53,424 nucleotides of DNA from contig NZ_NIBG01000028.1 of NCBI RefSeq assembly GCF_002270055.1, forward strand, positions 1-53,424, given 5' to 3'. The position numbers and the translations under genes are program-made. The notes under the pieces were generated by a model that saw nothing but the letters and a program-made list of their open reading frames with translations, was not told the DNA's origin and made no database searches. The stretch is from Anaeromicrobium sediminis (GTDB lineage: Bacteria; Bacillota; Clostridia; Peptostreptococcales; Thermotaleaceae). Shown here one piece after another: positions 35,106 through 43,810 of this stretch. Every line of letters starts with the position of its first letter. Positions within the stretch are counted from its first letter, which is position 1.

Positions 35106-35798
35106 ATGCAAGGAGCATATGGGAAAGATAACTATTACTTTTGGGAAAATAAAATCAGAAATACGGATAGTATTTTATTTGGAAGTATAGGTCAAAAAAG
35201 ATTAACGAAAGAATCTGTAATCATCTATATAGGAATACTAGATAAGAAAAAGGATTTGCTCCGATGTGGATGGAGTAGTCATGTAGATGTGAGTACAGCT
35301 CTAGGATTTTTGCAGTATGTATTTTTACCAACAGCCTTTTATACTTGGATAGATAGAGAAAGTGACGGTTTTTATATTCCGTTATCTCCTTTTCATGTCT
35401 TAAAAGAGGAAGTCCTAAAGAATGTAAAAAAAGAAGACTGTAAAGATATAAATAATGATGCCATAAGAATGGAAAGAGCTTATGATTATTTAAATAATAT
35501 ATGGAAAGATGATGATGAGATAAAGAATAAGAAGCTCAAAAAATTCTGTAAAGATTTCAATATTATTTGGGACGAAGAGCCTGAAAAGAAATTATTCATT
35601 AGAGTATTTGAAAAATGTGAAGAAATAGCTGATTTTATTTTAGAACAAGTTGAAGAGGAATTTGAAGAGGTAATTGAAGAAGAAATTGGAATGTCCATAG
35701 ATCAATTAAAGTTTATGTGTGAAAATGCCTATAATGAACCATTCATCAATAGGAATTTAATTAAAATATTAAATACTAAAATACCTATATGGTTTTGA
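35106..35798 (+). CDS. Hypothetical protein (230 aa), possibly metal-regulated
   Basis: A 230-aa soluble protein without recognised domains. The first half is beta/alpha with aromatic residues (YYFWENKIRN, YIGILDKKKDLLRCGWSSH), the second half is strongly acidic and helical (EEEFEEVIEEEIGMS). No signal peptide. Start: ATG 35106 with GAGGTGGG at 35093-35100; an in-frame TTG further upstream overlaps this ribosome binding site. It lies between two Fur-like boxes, suggesting control by iron or a related metal. Confidence 0.6.
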   Translation: MQGAYGKDNYYFWENKIRNTDSILFGSIGQKRLTKESVIIYIGILDKKKDLLRCGWSSHVDVSTALGFLQYVFLPTAFYTWIDRESDGFYIPLSPFHVLKEEVLKNVKKEDCKDINNDAIRMERAYDYLNNIWKDDDEIKNKKLKKFCKDFNIIWDEEPEKKLFIRVFEKCEEIADFILEQVEEEFEEVIEEEIGMSIDQLKFMCENAYNEPFINRNLIKILNTKIPIWF

Positions 35799-35920
35799 TG
35801 AAATAAAATGAAAATCTTTAAGTGTAGCACAGAGGTGTTATGCTTTTTTACTTATTATAAAGAGAATAAATTATCACATAAAAGTTATAAAAGAGAAACA
35901 TAAATCATATAAGATGAATA

Positions 35921-35935
35921 TGATAATCATTATCA
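35921..35935. promoter_or_regulatory. Perfect Fur-type operator
   Basis: TGATAATCATTATCA is a complete 15-bp palindrome matching the 7-1-7 Fur consensus at every position. It sits 10 bp before the ribosome binding site of the metal transporter operon, where a bound repressor would block transcription. Confidence 0.78.
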
Positions 35936-35959
35936 ACAAGAAATGAGGAGGAGATGTCC

Positions 35960-36886
35960 ATGAAAAAGCATATTTTAATCCTATTTGTATTGTTAAGTAT
36001 GGCGATTACAGGTTGTGGCAATCAGGAGACTTTAAAAGATGATGGGAAAATTCACATTGTGGCTACTACGACTATGCTAGCGGACGCAGTTAAGATCATA
36101 GGAGCAGATCAGGTTCAAGTAGAAGGACTAATGGGTCCTGGGATAGATCCTCATTTATATAAAGCTAGTGCAGGAGATGTGGAAAAAATGCATCAAGCAG
36201 AGCTTGTGATCTATAACGGACTTCATTTGGAAGGTAAGATGGGTGAAATATTTGAAAATATGGAGAAACAAAATAAAAGAATTCTAGAAGTAGGAGAAGG
36301 AATATCAAAAGATGAACTCATTGAGGCAGAAAGCAGCCCTGGTAATTATGACCCACATATTTGGTTTAATGTTGAGCTTTGGATAAAGGCAGTAGAAGAA
36401 ATTGAAAAGACATTAAGTGATTTTGATAAAGAGCATGCAGCATTATACAAAGAAAATGCAAAAAATTATGTAAAAGGATTAAAAGAACTTCATGAATATG
36501 TACAAAAAAGAGTTGAGGAAGTGCCAAAAGAAAAAAGAGTATTAATAACAGCCCATGATGCGTTTAATTATTTTGGAGATCGATATGGATTTGAAGTGAA
36601 AGGACTTCAAGGATTGAGTACGGCAACAGAAGCTGGAACTGCAGATGTAAAAAATCTAGCAGATTATATAGCTGAGAATGAAATACCAGCTATATTTGTA
36701 GAATCTTCAGTGCCTGTTAAAAATATAAAAGCATTACAGGATGCAGTATCTGCTAGAGGTTTTAAGGTAGAAATAGGGGGAGAGCTTTTTTCTGATTCTT
36801 TAGGAGATCCTGATAGTGAAGAAGGTACTTATATAGGAACGGTAAAACATAATATTAATACCATAGTAGATGCATTGATAAAATAG
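35960..36886 (+). CDS. Metal ABC transporter substrate-binding lipoprotein (TroA/PsaA/SitA family)
   Basis: A 308-aa cluster A-I binding protein. Signal segment with lipobox ITGC, then a bilobed fold joined by a long helix. Metal ligands expected from the family are visible: His in GIDPHLYKA, His in YDPHIWFN, His in TAHDAFNYF and acidic residues in FVESSVP and near the C-terminus. Fe, Mn or Zn are possible; the Fur-type operator favours iron or manganese. Start: ATG 35960 is chosen, since GGAGGAG (35947-35953) is 6 bases away. ATG 35954 is too close. Confidence 0.9.
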   Translation: MKKHILILFVLLSMAITGCGNQETLKDDGKIHIVATTTMLADAVKIIGADQVQVEGLMGPGIDPHLYKASAGDVEKMHQAELVIYNGLHLEGKMGEIFENMEKQNKRILEVGEGISKDELIEAESSPGNYDPHIWFNVELWIKAVEEIEKTLSDFDKEHAALYKENAKNYVKGLKELHEYVQKRVEEVPKEKRVLITAHDAFNYFGDRYGFEVKGLQGLSTATEAGTADVKNLADYIAENEIPAIFVESSVPVKNIKALQDAVSARGFKVEIGGELFSDSLGDPDSEEGTYIGTVKHNINTIVDALIK

Positions 36887-36898
36887 AGGAGGATGAGA

Positions 36899-37648
36899 AT
36901 GGATAAGATAGCAGTTCAAGTTAATGACTTAACTGTAGCATACCATAAAAAACCAGTCTTATGGGATATTGACTTAGAAATACCTTCAGGAATTTTGATG
37001 GGCATTGTAGGACCTAATGGTGCAGGAAAATCAACCCTAATAAAAACTATGATCAATTTAATTAAACCCCTTACAGGTAGGACTCTCTTTTGGGGAGAAG
37101 ATTATAAGGTAAATAGGAAAAGGATCGCTTATGTTCCTCAAAGGGGGAGTGTGGATTGGGATTTTCCTACGAATGTATTAGATGTTGTGACTATGGGGAC
37201 TTATGGAAAGCTTGGTTGGATCAAACGTCCAGGAAAAAAAGAAAAAGAAAAAGGGATTAAAGCTTTAGAAAAAGTAGATATGCTTTCTTATTCTCATAGA
37301 CAAATAAGTCAATTATCTGGAGGGCAACAACAAAGAGTATTTTTAGCGAGAGCTTTAGTACAGGATGCAGATATATATTTTATGGATGAACCATTCCAAG
37401 GAGTAGATGCTAAAACAGAAAAAGCTATTATTAAGCTTTTAGAAGAATTAAAAGATAGAGGAAAAACAGTTGTAGTGGTGCACCATGATTTACACACAGT
37501 GCCAGAATATTTTGATTGGGTAACTTTATTAAATACGATTATCATAGACTATGGTCCTATGAAGGAAGCATTTACTGAAGAAAATCTGAAAAAAACCTAC
37601 AAAAGTGCTATTGATGCTTTTTATAAGAATCATGAGGAAGTGGTTTAA
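36899..37648 (+). CDS. Metal ABC transporter ATP-binding protein
   Basis: A 249-aa ATPase of the Zn/Mn/Fe transporter group. Walker A GPNGAGKST, signature LSGGQQQRV, Walker B DIYFMDEPF and the switch His in VVHHDLHT are present, with the family-typical VPQRGSVDWDFP. ATG 36899 is preferred to 36893, because GAGGAGG ends at 36892. The permease gene starts immediately after the stop. Confidence 0.93.
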   Translation: MDKIAVQVNDLTVAYHKKPVLWDIDLEIPSGILMGIVGPNGAGKSTLIKTMINLIKPLTGRTLFWGEDYKVNRKRIAYVPQRGSVDWDFPTNVLDVVTMGTYGKLGWIKRPGKKEKEKGIKALEKVDMLSYSHRQISQLSGGQQQRVFLARALVQDADIYFMDEPFQGVDAKTEKAIIKLLEELKDRGKTVVVVHHDLHTVPEYFDWVTLLNTIIIDYGPMKEAFTEENLKKTYKSAIDAFYKNHEEVV

Positions 37649-38797
37649 ATGGATTTACTACTCAATATATTTTCTGATTATACCTTAAGAATCGTTGCAT
37701 TAGGTTCAGCTTTATTAGGAATTACTAGTGGTGCAATAGGTTGTTATGCTGTATTAAGAAAACAAAGTTTAATTGGAGATGCCGTATCCCATGCTGCCTT
37801 GCCTGGGATTGGCCTATCCTTTTTATTGATAGGATCAAAAAATACAGAATGGTTATTATTAGGAGCTTTTATTTCAGGATGGATCGCTACATTTGCAATA
37901 GGCAAGATAAATAGATTAAGCAGAATAAAATATGATAATGCCTTAGCCATGAGTTTAGCTGTATTCTTTGGATTTGGATTAGTAATTCTAACATATATTC
38001 AAAAGATCCCCAATTCTAATCAAGCAGGATTAGAAAAATTTTTATTTGGGCAAGCGTCTACCTTATTACAAAGAGATGTAGTGCTTATGGGGATAGTAGC
38101 ATTTTTCACATTACTTCCTATTATAGTCTTTTGGAAGGAGTTTAAACTCCTTAGTTTTGATCCTAATTTTGCGGATACAATAGGATTTTCTACAAAAAAA
38201 TTAGATATATTATTAACTACATTAATAGTAATATCTATCATTGTAGGACTACAAACTGTAGGGGTTATACTAATGAGTGCTATGCTAATTGCTCCGGCAG
38301 TAGCTGCAAGGCAATGGACAGATCGATTATCTGTGATGGTTATTTTGTCATCTATTTTAGGAGCTATAGCAGGAATCTGTGGAACTTTTATAAGCTCTTC
38401 AATCAGAAATATGCCTACAGGACCTATTATTGTAGTAGTTATCACCATAATTGTATTTGTATCATTACTAGTAGCACCTAACAGAGGTCTAATATGGAAA
38501 AAAATTAGAGAAGCGAAAAATAAAAAAGAAATAAATAGCAATAGGATATTAAGTATCTTATATGCATTATCTGTAAAACATGATAATCCCTATCATCCCC
38601 ATGATTTAAATACTATTATCCACGGTCAAAATCGTGTAAAGCATTCTAAAAAATATTTGAGAAAAGAATTAAAGAAGTTAAAAATATCTGGATTAGTTGG
38701 TGAATATGAAAGCAATTTATGGGCCATTAATGAAAAGGGTATTGATAAAATTAAAGGGTTAGATTATATAGATCGGGGGGAAAGTTACCATGCTTAG
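37649..38797 (+). CDS. Metal ABC transporter permease with C-terminal winged-helix-like tail
   Basis: A 382-aa protein. Residues 1-280 hold eight or nine membrane segments of the ABC-3 family (GDAVSHAALPGIGLSF near 45, AMLIAPAVAARQWT near 210). After VAPNRGLIW comes a soluble tail of about 95 residues (RILSILYALSVKHDN to the end) with helix-helix-strand order like a winged helix, a pattern known from MntC-type permeases. The tail would lie in the cytoplasm. The start abuts the ATPase stop. The next permease gene overlaps by 8 bp. Confidence 0.88.
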   Translation: MDLLLNIFSDYTLRIVALGSALLGITSGAIGCYAVLRKQSLIGDAVSHAALPGIGLSFLLIGSKNTEWLLLGAFISGWIATFAIGKINRLSRIKYDNALAMSLAVFFGFGLVILTYIQKIPNSNQAGLEKFLFGQASTLLQRDVVLMGIVAFFTLLPIIVFWKEFKLLSFDPNFADTIGFSTKKLDILLTTLIVISIIVGLQTVGVILMSAMLIAPAVAARQWTDRLSVMVILSSILGAIAGICGTFISSSIRNMPTGPIIVVVITIIVFVSLLVAPNRGLIWKKIREAKNKKEINSNRILSILYALSVKHDNPYHPHDLNTIIHGQNRVKHSKKYLRKELKKLKISGLVGEYESNLWAINEKGIDKIKGLDYIDRGESYHA

Positions 38798-39917
38798 TCC
38801 TCAAACAGAAATACAATTAATTGCTATAGTTGTAGCTGTAGCTTGTGCCATTCCAGGTGTGTTTTTAATATTAAGAAGAATGTCTATGATGTCAGATGCC
38901 ATAAGTCATACGATTTTATTAGGAGTTGTGTTGGGATTCTTTATAACCCATGACCTTACTTCTCCACTATTAATATTAGGAGCTGCATTGATGGGGACCA
39001 TAACTGTTTATTTAGTAGAGCTCATTTATAAAAGCAAGCTAGTTAGTGAAGATGCATCTATTGGTCTAATATTTCCCTTTCTGTTTAGTATAGGTGTTAT
39101 ATTAATCAGCATGAATGCAGGGGATGTACATTTAGATACAGATGCTGTATTATTAGGAGAAATTGCATTTGCCCCCTTTAATAGGTTCATTGTTGGAGGA
39201 CAAGATATAGGGCCTAAAGCTTTGTATGTAATGAGTAGCATTTTGGTTTTGAATATCATTTACTTAACATTATTTTACAAAGAGTTAAAGCTATCTACTT
39301 TTGATGAAAAATTAGCTTTAGTTTTAGGTTTTTCTCCAATATTTATTCATTATTCCTTGATGACATTAGTATCCATCACTGCAGTAGGTGCTTTTGATTC
39401 TGTGGGAGCAGTTTTAGTTGTAGCTTTCATGGTTGGGCCTCCTGCTACAGCCTATTTATTGACAGACGATTTAAAAAAAATGATATTTTTAAGTATAGGA
39501 ATAGGAGGAGTGTCCTCTGTATTAGGTTATTGGACTGCAGCTTTTTTCGATGTGGCTATAGCAGGTTCCATGGCTGTAATGGTAGGAGTTACTTTTTTAA
39601 TAGTATTTATTGTAGCACCTAATAGAGGACTATTATCCATTATGAAGATCAGAAAAAAACAGAAATCTACGTATGCAACCATTTCTTTTTTGATGCATAT
39701 TATCAATCATGAAAATACGCATATTGAAGAAACAGAATCTTCTATTTATACTATAAAGGATCATCTGGGGTGGGATAATACGTTTTTAGATGACGTAGTA
39801 AATAGAGCTAAAGAAAATCAATATATTACAATCAATGAAGAAGGAATTATCAAACCCACATTAAGTGGAAAAGAATATGCTCTTTTTAATTATTATGATT
39901 TTGTAGAAAGAGTATAG
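38790..39917 (+). CDS. Second metal ABC transporter permease with winged-helix-like tail
   Basis: A 375-aa homologue of the preceding permease: ABC-3 membrane part (SDAISHTILLGVVLG near 33, AFMVGPPATAYLL near 212), then FIVAPNRGLLS and a cytosolic tail (YATISFLMHIINHEN to NYYDFVERV). The two permeases probably form a heterodimer, as in SitCD or MntCD. GGGGGG upstream of the ATG lies inside the previous gene. It is the last gene before the third attachment site. Confidence 0.88.
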   Translation: MLSPQTEIQLIAIVVAVACAIPGVFLILRRMSMMSDAISHTILLGVVLGFFITHDLTSPLLILGAALMGTITVYLVELIYKSKLVSEDASIGLIFPFLFSIGVILISMNAGDVHLDTDAVLLGEIAFAPFNRFIVGGQDIGPKALYVMSSILVLNIIYLTLFYKELKLSTFDEKLALVLGFSPIFIHYSLMTLVSITAVGAFDSVGAVLVVAFMVGPPATAYLLTDDLKKMIFLSIGIGGVSSVLGYWTAAFFDVAIAGSMAVMVGVTFLIVFIVAPNRGLLSIMKIRKKQKSTYATISFLMHIINHENTHIEETESSIYTIKDHLGWDNTFLDDVVNRAKENQYITINEEGIIKPTLSGKEYALFNYYDFVERV

Positions 39918-40030
39918 TTGAACACATAGTGACAGTTATATGAGTTATGTATTGTCTATACTTCATGCAAAGTTAAATAGAAATGACTAAAATAATCAAG
40001 AGTATTTTCCATATGTTTTAATTTGTTCTA

Positions 40031-40560
40031 CTACGTCGTCAAACCGTCGTCAAAAGCGGTGAAAGTACTCACTCGGCGTCATGGATAGGAGTAGGAGGAG
40101 AAGGACGTCCTAGGCAGAAATACTGTATTGGCAGCGAAAAAAATCACCGATAAAGAATTTCCTAAACCGTGTGTCGGAGGTTCGAATCCTCTCGGGTGCG
40201 TCATATATAAGCCTCATTTTCCTTGTTTTTTCAAGGAAGATGAGGTTTTTTATTTTGTATGGGATTTGTAGTTAGTTGTGATTAGTTTCTAAAAAATCTT
40301 AGATGTGCTCGTCGTTACGACGTCGCGTTGGCGGCGTAGACGGTTTGGAGGGTGTTAGGGATTTCAAGGAGAGAGAATTATAGGTAGATGGATTTTGGGC
40401 TAAATAATATTTAGGATAATTAGAACTGAACCGTACCATAAATAACGACGATTTTCTTAAAATATGTTTCGACACACCATGCATGTGGAGGCGGTGTCAC
40501 TACTAAAAAAGGTTGATTAATGACATTTGAAGTAACGATGTAAATTGTGAGAATGAATTA
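40031..40560 (+). repeat. Attachment site 3 (P arm, core, P' arm, distal segment)
   Basis: The P arm starts at 40031 with the same 20 bp as site 2, again 127 bp before the core. The core 40158-40203 matches the tRNA 3' half at 44 of 46 positions (T to C at two places). The P' arm repeats the hairpin terminator (about 40211-40252) and CGTCGTTACGACG (40310-40322, 107 bp after the core). 40390-40560 resembles the segment after attL (GTACCATAAAT, ATATGTTTCGACACA). Because P' follows, another island should begin here. Confidence 0.85.
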
Positions 40561-40597
40561 ATCAAGGTGTGTCGGATGAATTATTAAGTAGATAGTA

Positions 40598-40633
40598 TAA
40601 TCCCTTATCATAGGAGCCTTTGATAAGGGATTA
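40598..40633. terminator. orphan terminator-like hairpin
   Basis: TAATCCCTTATCA pairs with TGATAAGGGATTA across a 10-base loop, followed by TTTTAG. No gene precedes it, so it may end a lost gene or an RNA from the att region. Confidence 0.65.
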
Positions 40634-40684
40634 TTTTAGTATGTGGATATATAAATTAATTTGCGAATTTAGGATATTTATGCT

Positions 40685-40790
40685 GAACCGTATCAAGGGC
40701 TGAGTTTTTATTGGAGATATGTTTCCAAATTACATACATGTTGAGACTGTGGTTTCCACAAAAGAAAATCAAGAATACTTAAAAGCTACA
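40685..40790 (+). repeat. Degenerate copy of the att-distal segment
   Basis: CTGAACCGTATCA, GAGATATGTTTCCAAATTAC and CATGTTGAGACT follow in the same order as in the copies at 19.2 kb and 40.4 kb. No core is attached. 40791-40920 shows no gene. Confidence 0.5.
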
Positions 40791-40925
40791 TTAGACATAT
40801 TAAATGCTAGTTTAGTTATACAATATACATTTTTATAAAAAAGAGCATTTACAAGGCATCTCACTATCTCAGATGATTTTTGCTTTATAAATAATGGTAT
40901 TATTATGTTATCAAGTGACTATGAT

Positions 40926-41001
40926 TTCTCAAACTGAGAATTACTTCTCAAATTGAGAAGTGAAATTAACTAAAAATTCAAATTATTATCAATATGAGAA
41001 G
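40926..41001. promoter_or_regulatory. Tandem palindromic enhancer sites for a sigma-54 activator
   Basis: TTCTCAAACTGAGAA (40926-40940) and ACTTCTCAAATTGAGAAGT (40943-40961, perfect 19-bp palindrome) share the TTCTCAA/TTGAGAA unit, with centres 19 bp apart. A third half site TGAGAAG is at 40995-41001. They lie about 60-135 bp upstream of the -24/-12 promoter, the usual place for upstream activating sequences. Confidence 0.78.
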
Positions 41002-41059
41002 TTGTTATAACATTAACAATTAAACGATTAAAAATACAGCGTTTCGTTAACATATATTA

Positions 41060-41075
41060 TGGCATGGTACTTGCG
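41060..41075 (+). promoter_or_regulatory. sigma-54 (-24/-12) promoter
   Basis: TGGCATGGTACTTGCG fits the consensus TGGCAC-N5-TTGCW: GG at 41061-41062 and GC at 41073-41074, exactly ten bases between. It precedes the transporter/opine dehydrogenase pair, whose neighbour encodes a sigma-54 activator. Confidence 0.85.
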
Positions 41076-41153
41076 AGTATATATCAGTGACGTCAATTTA
41101 TAAAGTTGTACAACTAAATATTGAATTTATAAACTTTAGTAAGGGGGAGTTTA

Positions 41154-42593
41154 ATGATTGATAATTCATTAAATAAAAACGAAAGCATGAATAAGAAAAA
41201 AAGTGCTTTTAGGTTTAAGATGCCAAGCACAGCAGCTCTGTTATTCATTATGATATTAGTAGTTACTATTGGAACATACATAATCCCAGCTGGTGAGTTT
41301 CAAAGGGTTGTTGATGAGGGAACAAACAGAACTATAGTAGTAGCTGGAACATATGAAAAAGTCGAACAAAGTCCTGTTGGAATACAACGAATGCTTTCAT
41401 CAGTGTACAGAGGTTTGACAAGTGCATCTGATATAATTGCGTTTATATTTGTTGTAGGTGGTTCTTTTGGATTAGTATCTGCAAGTGGTGCAATTAATGC
41501 TGCCCTAGGAAATTTAATAAAAACTTTTTCTGGAAGGGAAAGTGCACTGATAGCAATTTTAATGACCTCATTTGCTATCTGTGGTGCAACTTTTGGGATG
41601 GCTGAAGAAGCACTTCCCTTTGTAGCAATACTTGTCACGGCATCCTTAGCTTTAGGCTTTGATGAAGTCGTTGGGGTTGCTATGGTTGTAGTCGGTATTT
41701 ACTGTGGATATTCAGCTGGACCATTAAATCCATTTAATACAGGAATTGCGCAGGGAATTGCTGAATTGCCTCTGTTCTCTGGGCTTGGACTTAGAATGGT
41801 ACTTATGGCTGGAGGCCTATTAATTGCTGTTCACCATACAATTAGATATGCAAAGAAAGTAAAAGAATCAGGTGTTACACAGCTTGATGAAAACGCAATC
41901 TTAGAACTTAGTAAAAGAAAAGAAGAACTAAATATAGAAATGACAAATAGACATAAACTGATTTTATTTGTATTAGCATGTACAATAGGGATTTTGGTTT
42001 ATGGTGTATTAAAATTTGGTTGGTATTTTGCGGAAATCTCAGCTTTATTCTTAGGAATGGCATTACTTGTTGGTTTAATATCCTATGGCAAGAATTTTGA
42101 AGAAATTTGTAGTACATTCCTAAAAGGTGCAGGAGAAATGACTAGTGCAGCAATTTTCGTAGGTTTATCTCGTGCCATTTTGGTTGTTACTCAAGATGGA
42201 AAGATAATGGATACGATTGTAAACGCACTTTCAATTCCATTAAGTAATTTGAATAGCATTTTTGCAGCATGGGGTATGTATATTGCTCAAGGGTTTATCA
42301 ATTTTATAATACCATCTTCAACTGGGCAGGCTGTTGTAGTTATGCCAATAATGTCATCTCTTAGTGATTTAACTGGAGTAACAAGACAGGTTGCAGTTCT
42401 AGCATTTGAAGCAGGTGATGGATACTGGAATATGATAACGCCAACACATCCTGTAGTTATGGCGTCAATTGGCCTTGCTGGTATTTCGTTTTCTAAATGG
42501 TTTAAGTTCGCTTTAGGACTTGTGGCTAAATGGACAGTCTGGATTTTAACGATACTTGCTGTTGCTGTAACTATAAATTGGGGACCTTTTTAA
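41154..42593 (+). CDS. YfcC-family (DcuC/ArcD-like) membrane transporter
   Basis: A 479-aa secondary transporter with about 11-12 hydrophobic segments, of the YfcC/C4-dicarboxylate carrier superfamily. The N-terminal TIGTYIIPAGEFQR and the segment YSAGPLNPFNTGIAQGIAE are characteristic, as is FINFIIPSSTGQA near the C-terminus. Substrates in the family include amino acids, dipeptides and basic amino acids. Here the following opine dehydrogenase suggests an opine or amino-acid substrate (inference). GGGGGAG precedes the ATG at 41154. First gene behind the sigma-54 promoter. Confidence 0.88.
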   Translation: MIDNSLNKNESMNKKKSAFRFKMPSTAALLFIMILVVTIGTYIIPAGEFQRVVDEGTNRTIVVAGTYEKVEQSPVGIQRMLSSVYRGLTSASDIIAFIFVVGGSFGLVSASGAINAALGNLIKTFSGRESALIAILMTSFAICGATFGMAEEALPFVAILVTASLALGFDEVVGVAMVVVGIYCGYSAGPLNPFNTGIAQGIAELPLFSGLGLRMVLMAGGLLIAVHHTIRYAKKVKESGVTQLDENAILELSKRKEELNIEMTNRHKLILFVLACTIGILVYGVLKFGWYFAEISALFLGMALLVGLISYGKNFEEICSTFLKGAGEMTSAAIFVGLSRAILVVTQDGKIMDTIVNALSIPLSNLNSIFAAWGMYIAQGFINFIIPSSTGQAVVVMPIMSSLSDLTGVTRQVAVLAFEAGDGYWNMITPTHPVVMASIGLAGISFSKWFKFALGLVAKWTVWILTILAVAVTINWGPF

Positions 42594-42620
42594 ATTATAT
42601 AATAAGGAGATTGATGAAAT

Positions 42621-43718
42621 ATGAAAAAAACATATGCAATATTAGGTGCAGGAAATGGTGGGCAAGCAATAGCTGGTTATATTTCGAGTCTAGGTTATAG
42701 AGTAAGGTTATATGATCCAATGACTGAGGTTGTGAATAAATTAAATGAGAGAGGTTCGATTAAACTAACAGGTATTTATGATTCTGAAAATAAAATTGAA
42801 CTAGTGTCTACTGATTTGAAAAAAGTTGTAAAAGGTGCAGATATAGTAATGGTTGTTAATCCATCCATATACCATAGGGATATGGCGATTAATTGTGCGC
42901 CATTTATTGAAGAAAATCAGTTTATATTTTTACATCCAGGCGGAACTTTTGGAGCTTTTGCATTTAAAAAAGGCCTTGAAGATGGAGGGTGTAAATTTGA
43001 TGTTCCTATTGCAGAAAGTAATACGCTTATATATGCGTGCAGAGCTGTGGAGGCCGGTATAGTGAATGTTGCTGGGAAAAAGGATCGATTACTTGTTGCA
43101 ACATTTCCAGCAGCTAACAATGAAATGGTTTGTAATAGTTTAAAAGAAATATATGAAGAAATTGAACCTGCCAGTAATGTATTAGTAACAAGTTTTGACA
43201 ATACAAATCCAATTTTTCATCCAGCACCAACGCTTTTGAGTACTTCGTGGGTGGAATCGGATAAGGATTTTTTATACTATTATGAAGGAATAAGTAATTC
43301 TATTGGACAATTCATTATTGAAATGGACAAAGAAAGGATAGAGGTCGGAAAAGCACTTGGATTAGAATATGGTACAGATTTAATAAGTTCTTTTGATCAA
43401 TATGAATTAGAATACAATTGTAAAGGCGATAATATTATGGAAGTAGTTAGAAACGTAGGAGCTTATGAAGGTATAAAAGGTCCTAATTCATTAAAAACGA
43501 GATATTTATATGAAGATATTCCAATGGGGTTGGTTGCAATTGCCTCGTTGGGAGATGCTCTGGGGATAAATGTTGAAAGAATAAAACTAATTATTTCACT
43601 TGGTGAAAAATTACTAAATGAAGATTTCTATACGAATTCCAGGAATTTAAAAAATTTAGGTCTTGAGAATATGTCTTCAGAAGAGATTTTTAATTTTGCG
43701 ATAACAGGTCAAAAGTGA
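42621..43718 (+). CDS. NAD(P)-dependent octopine/nopaline (opine) dehydrogenase family enzyme
   Basis: A 365-aa two-domain oxidoreductase. The N-terminal Rossmann fold has AILGAGNGGQAIAGYI, and the C-terminal octopine dehydrogenase domain has NTNPIFHPAPTLLSTSW, with the family's conserved Asn and His. Family members condense or split an amino acid and a 2-oxo acid (opines). In this setting catabolic cleavage of an imported opine-like compound is plausible. AAGGAG precedes the ATG. It follows the transporter by 27 bp, so they share the sigma-54 promoter. Confidence 0.88.
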   Translation: MKKTYAILGAGNGGQAIAGYISSLGYRVRLYDPMTEVVNKLNERGSIKLTGIYDSENKIELVSTDLKKVVKGADIVMVVNPSIYHRDMAINCAPFIEENQFIFLHPGGTFGAFAFKKGLEDGGCKFDVPIAESNTLIYACRAVEAGIVNVAGKKDRLLVATFPAANNEMVCNSLKEIYEEIEPASNVLVTSFDNTNPIFHPAPTLLSTSWVESDKDFLYYYEGISNSIGQFIIEMDKERIEVGKALGLEYGTDLISSFDQYELEYNCKGDNIMEVVRNVGAYEGIKGPNSLKTRYLYEDIPMGLVAIASLGDALGINVERIKLIISLGEKLLNEDFYTNSRNLKNLGLENMSSEEIFNFAITGQK

Positions 43719-43732
43719 TAATATTATTAGAA

Positions 43733-43768
43733 GAGAAGATTGGAGATTATTCACCAATCTTCTTTGTA
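43733..43768 (+). terminator. terminator between opine operon and activator gene
   Basis: AGAAGATTGG pairs with CCAATCTTCT across a 10-base loop, followed by a short T-rich tail (TTGTAT). The weak tail could allow some read-through into the activator gene. Confidence 0.65.
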
Positions 43769-43810
43769 TATAAGTTAAAGTTTCTATTTGATTGAATATG
43801 AGGTGCTAAT

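Noticed and set aside
40299-40484. 61-codon minus-strand frame in the third att region
   Set aside because: Proline/serine/basic composition, no ribosome binding site, and it covers the conserved P' palindrome, so it is a by-product of the repeat sequence.
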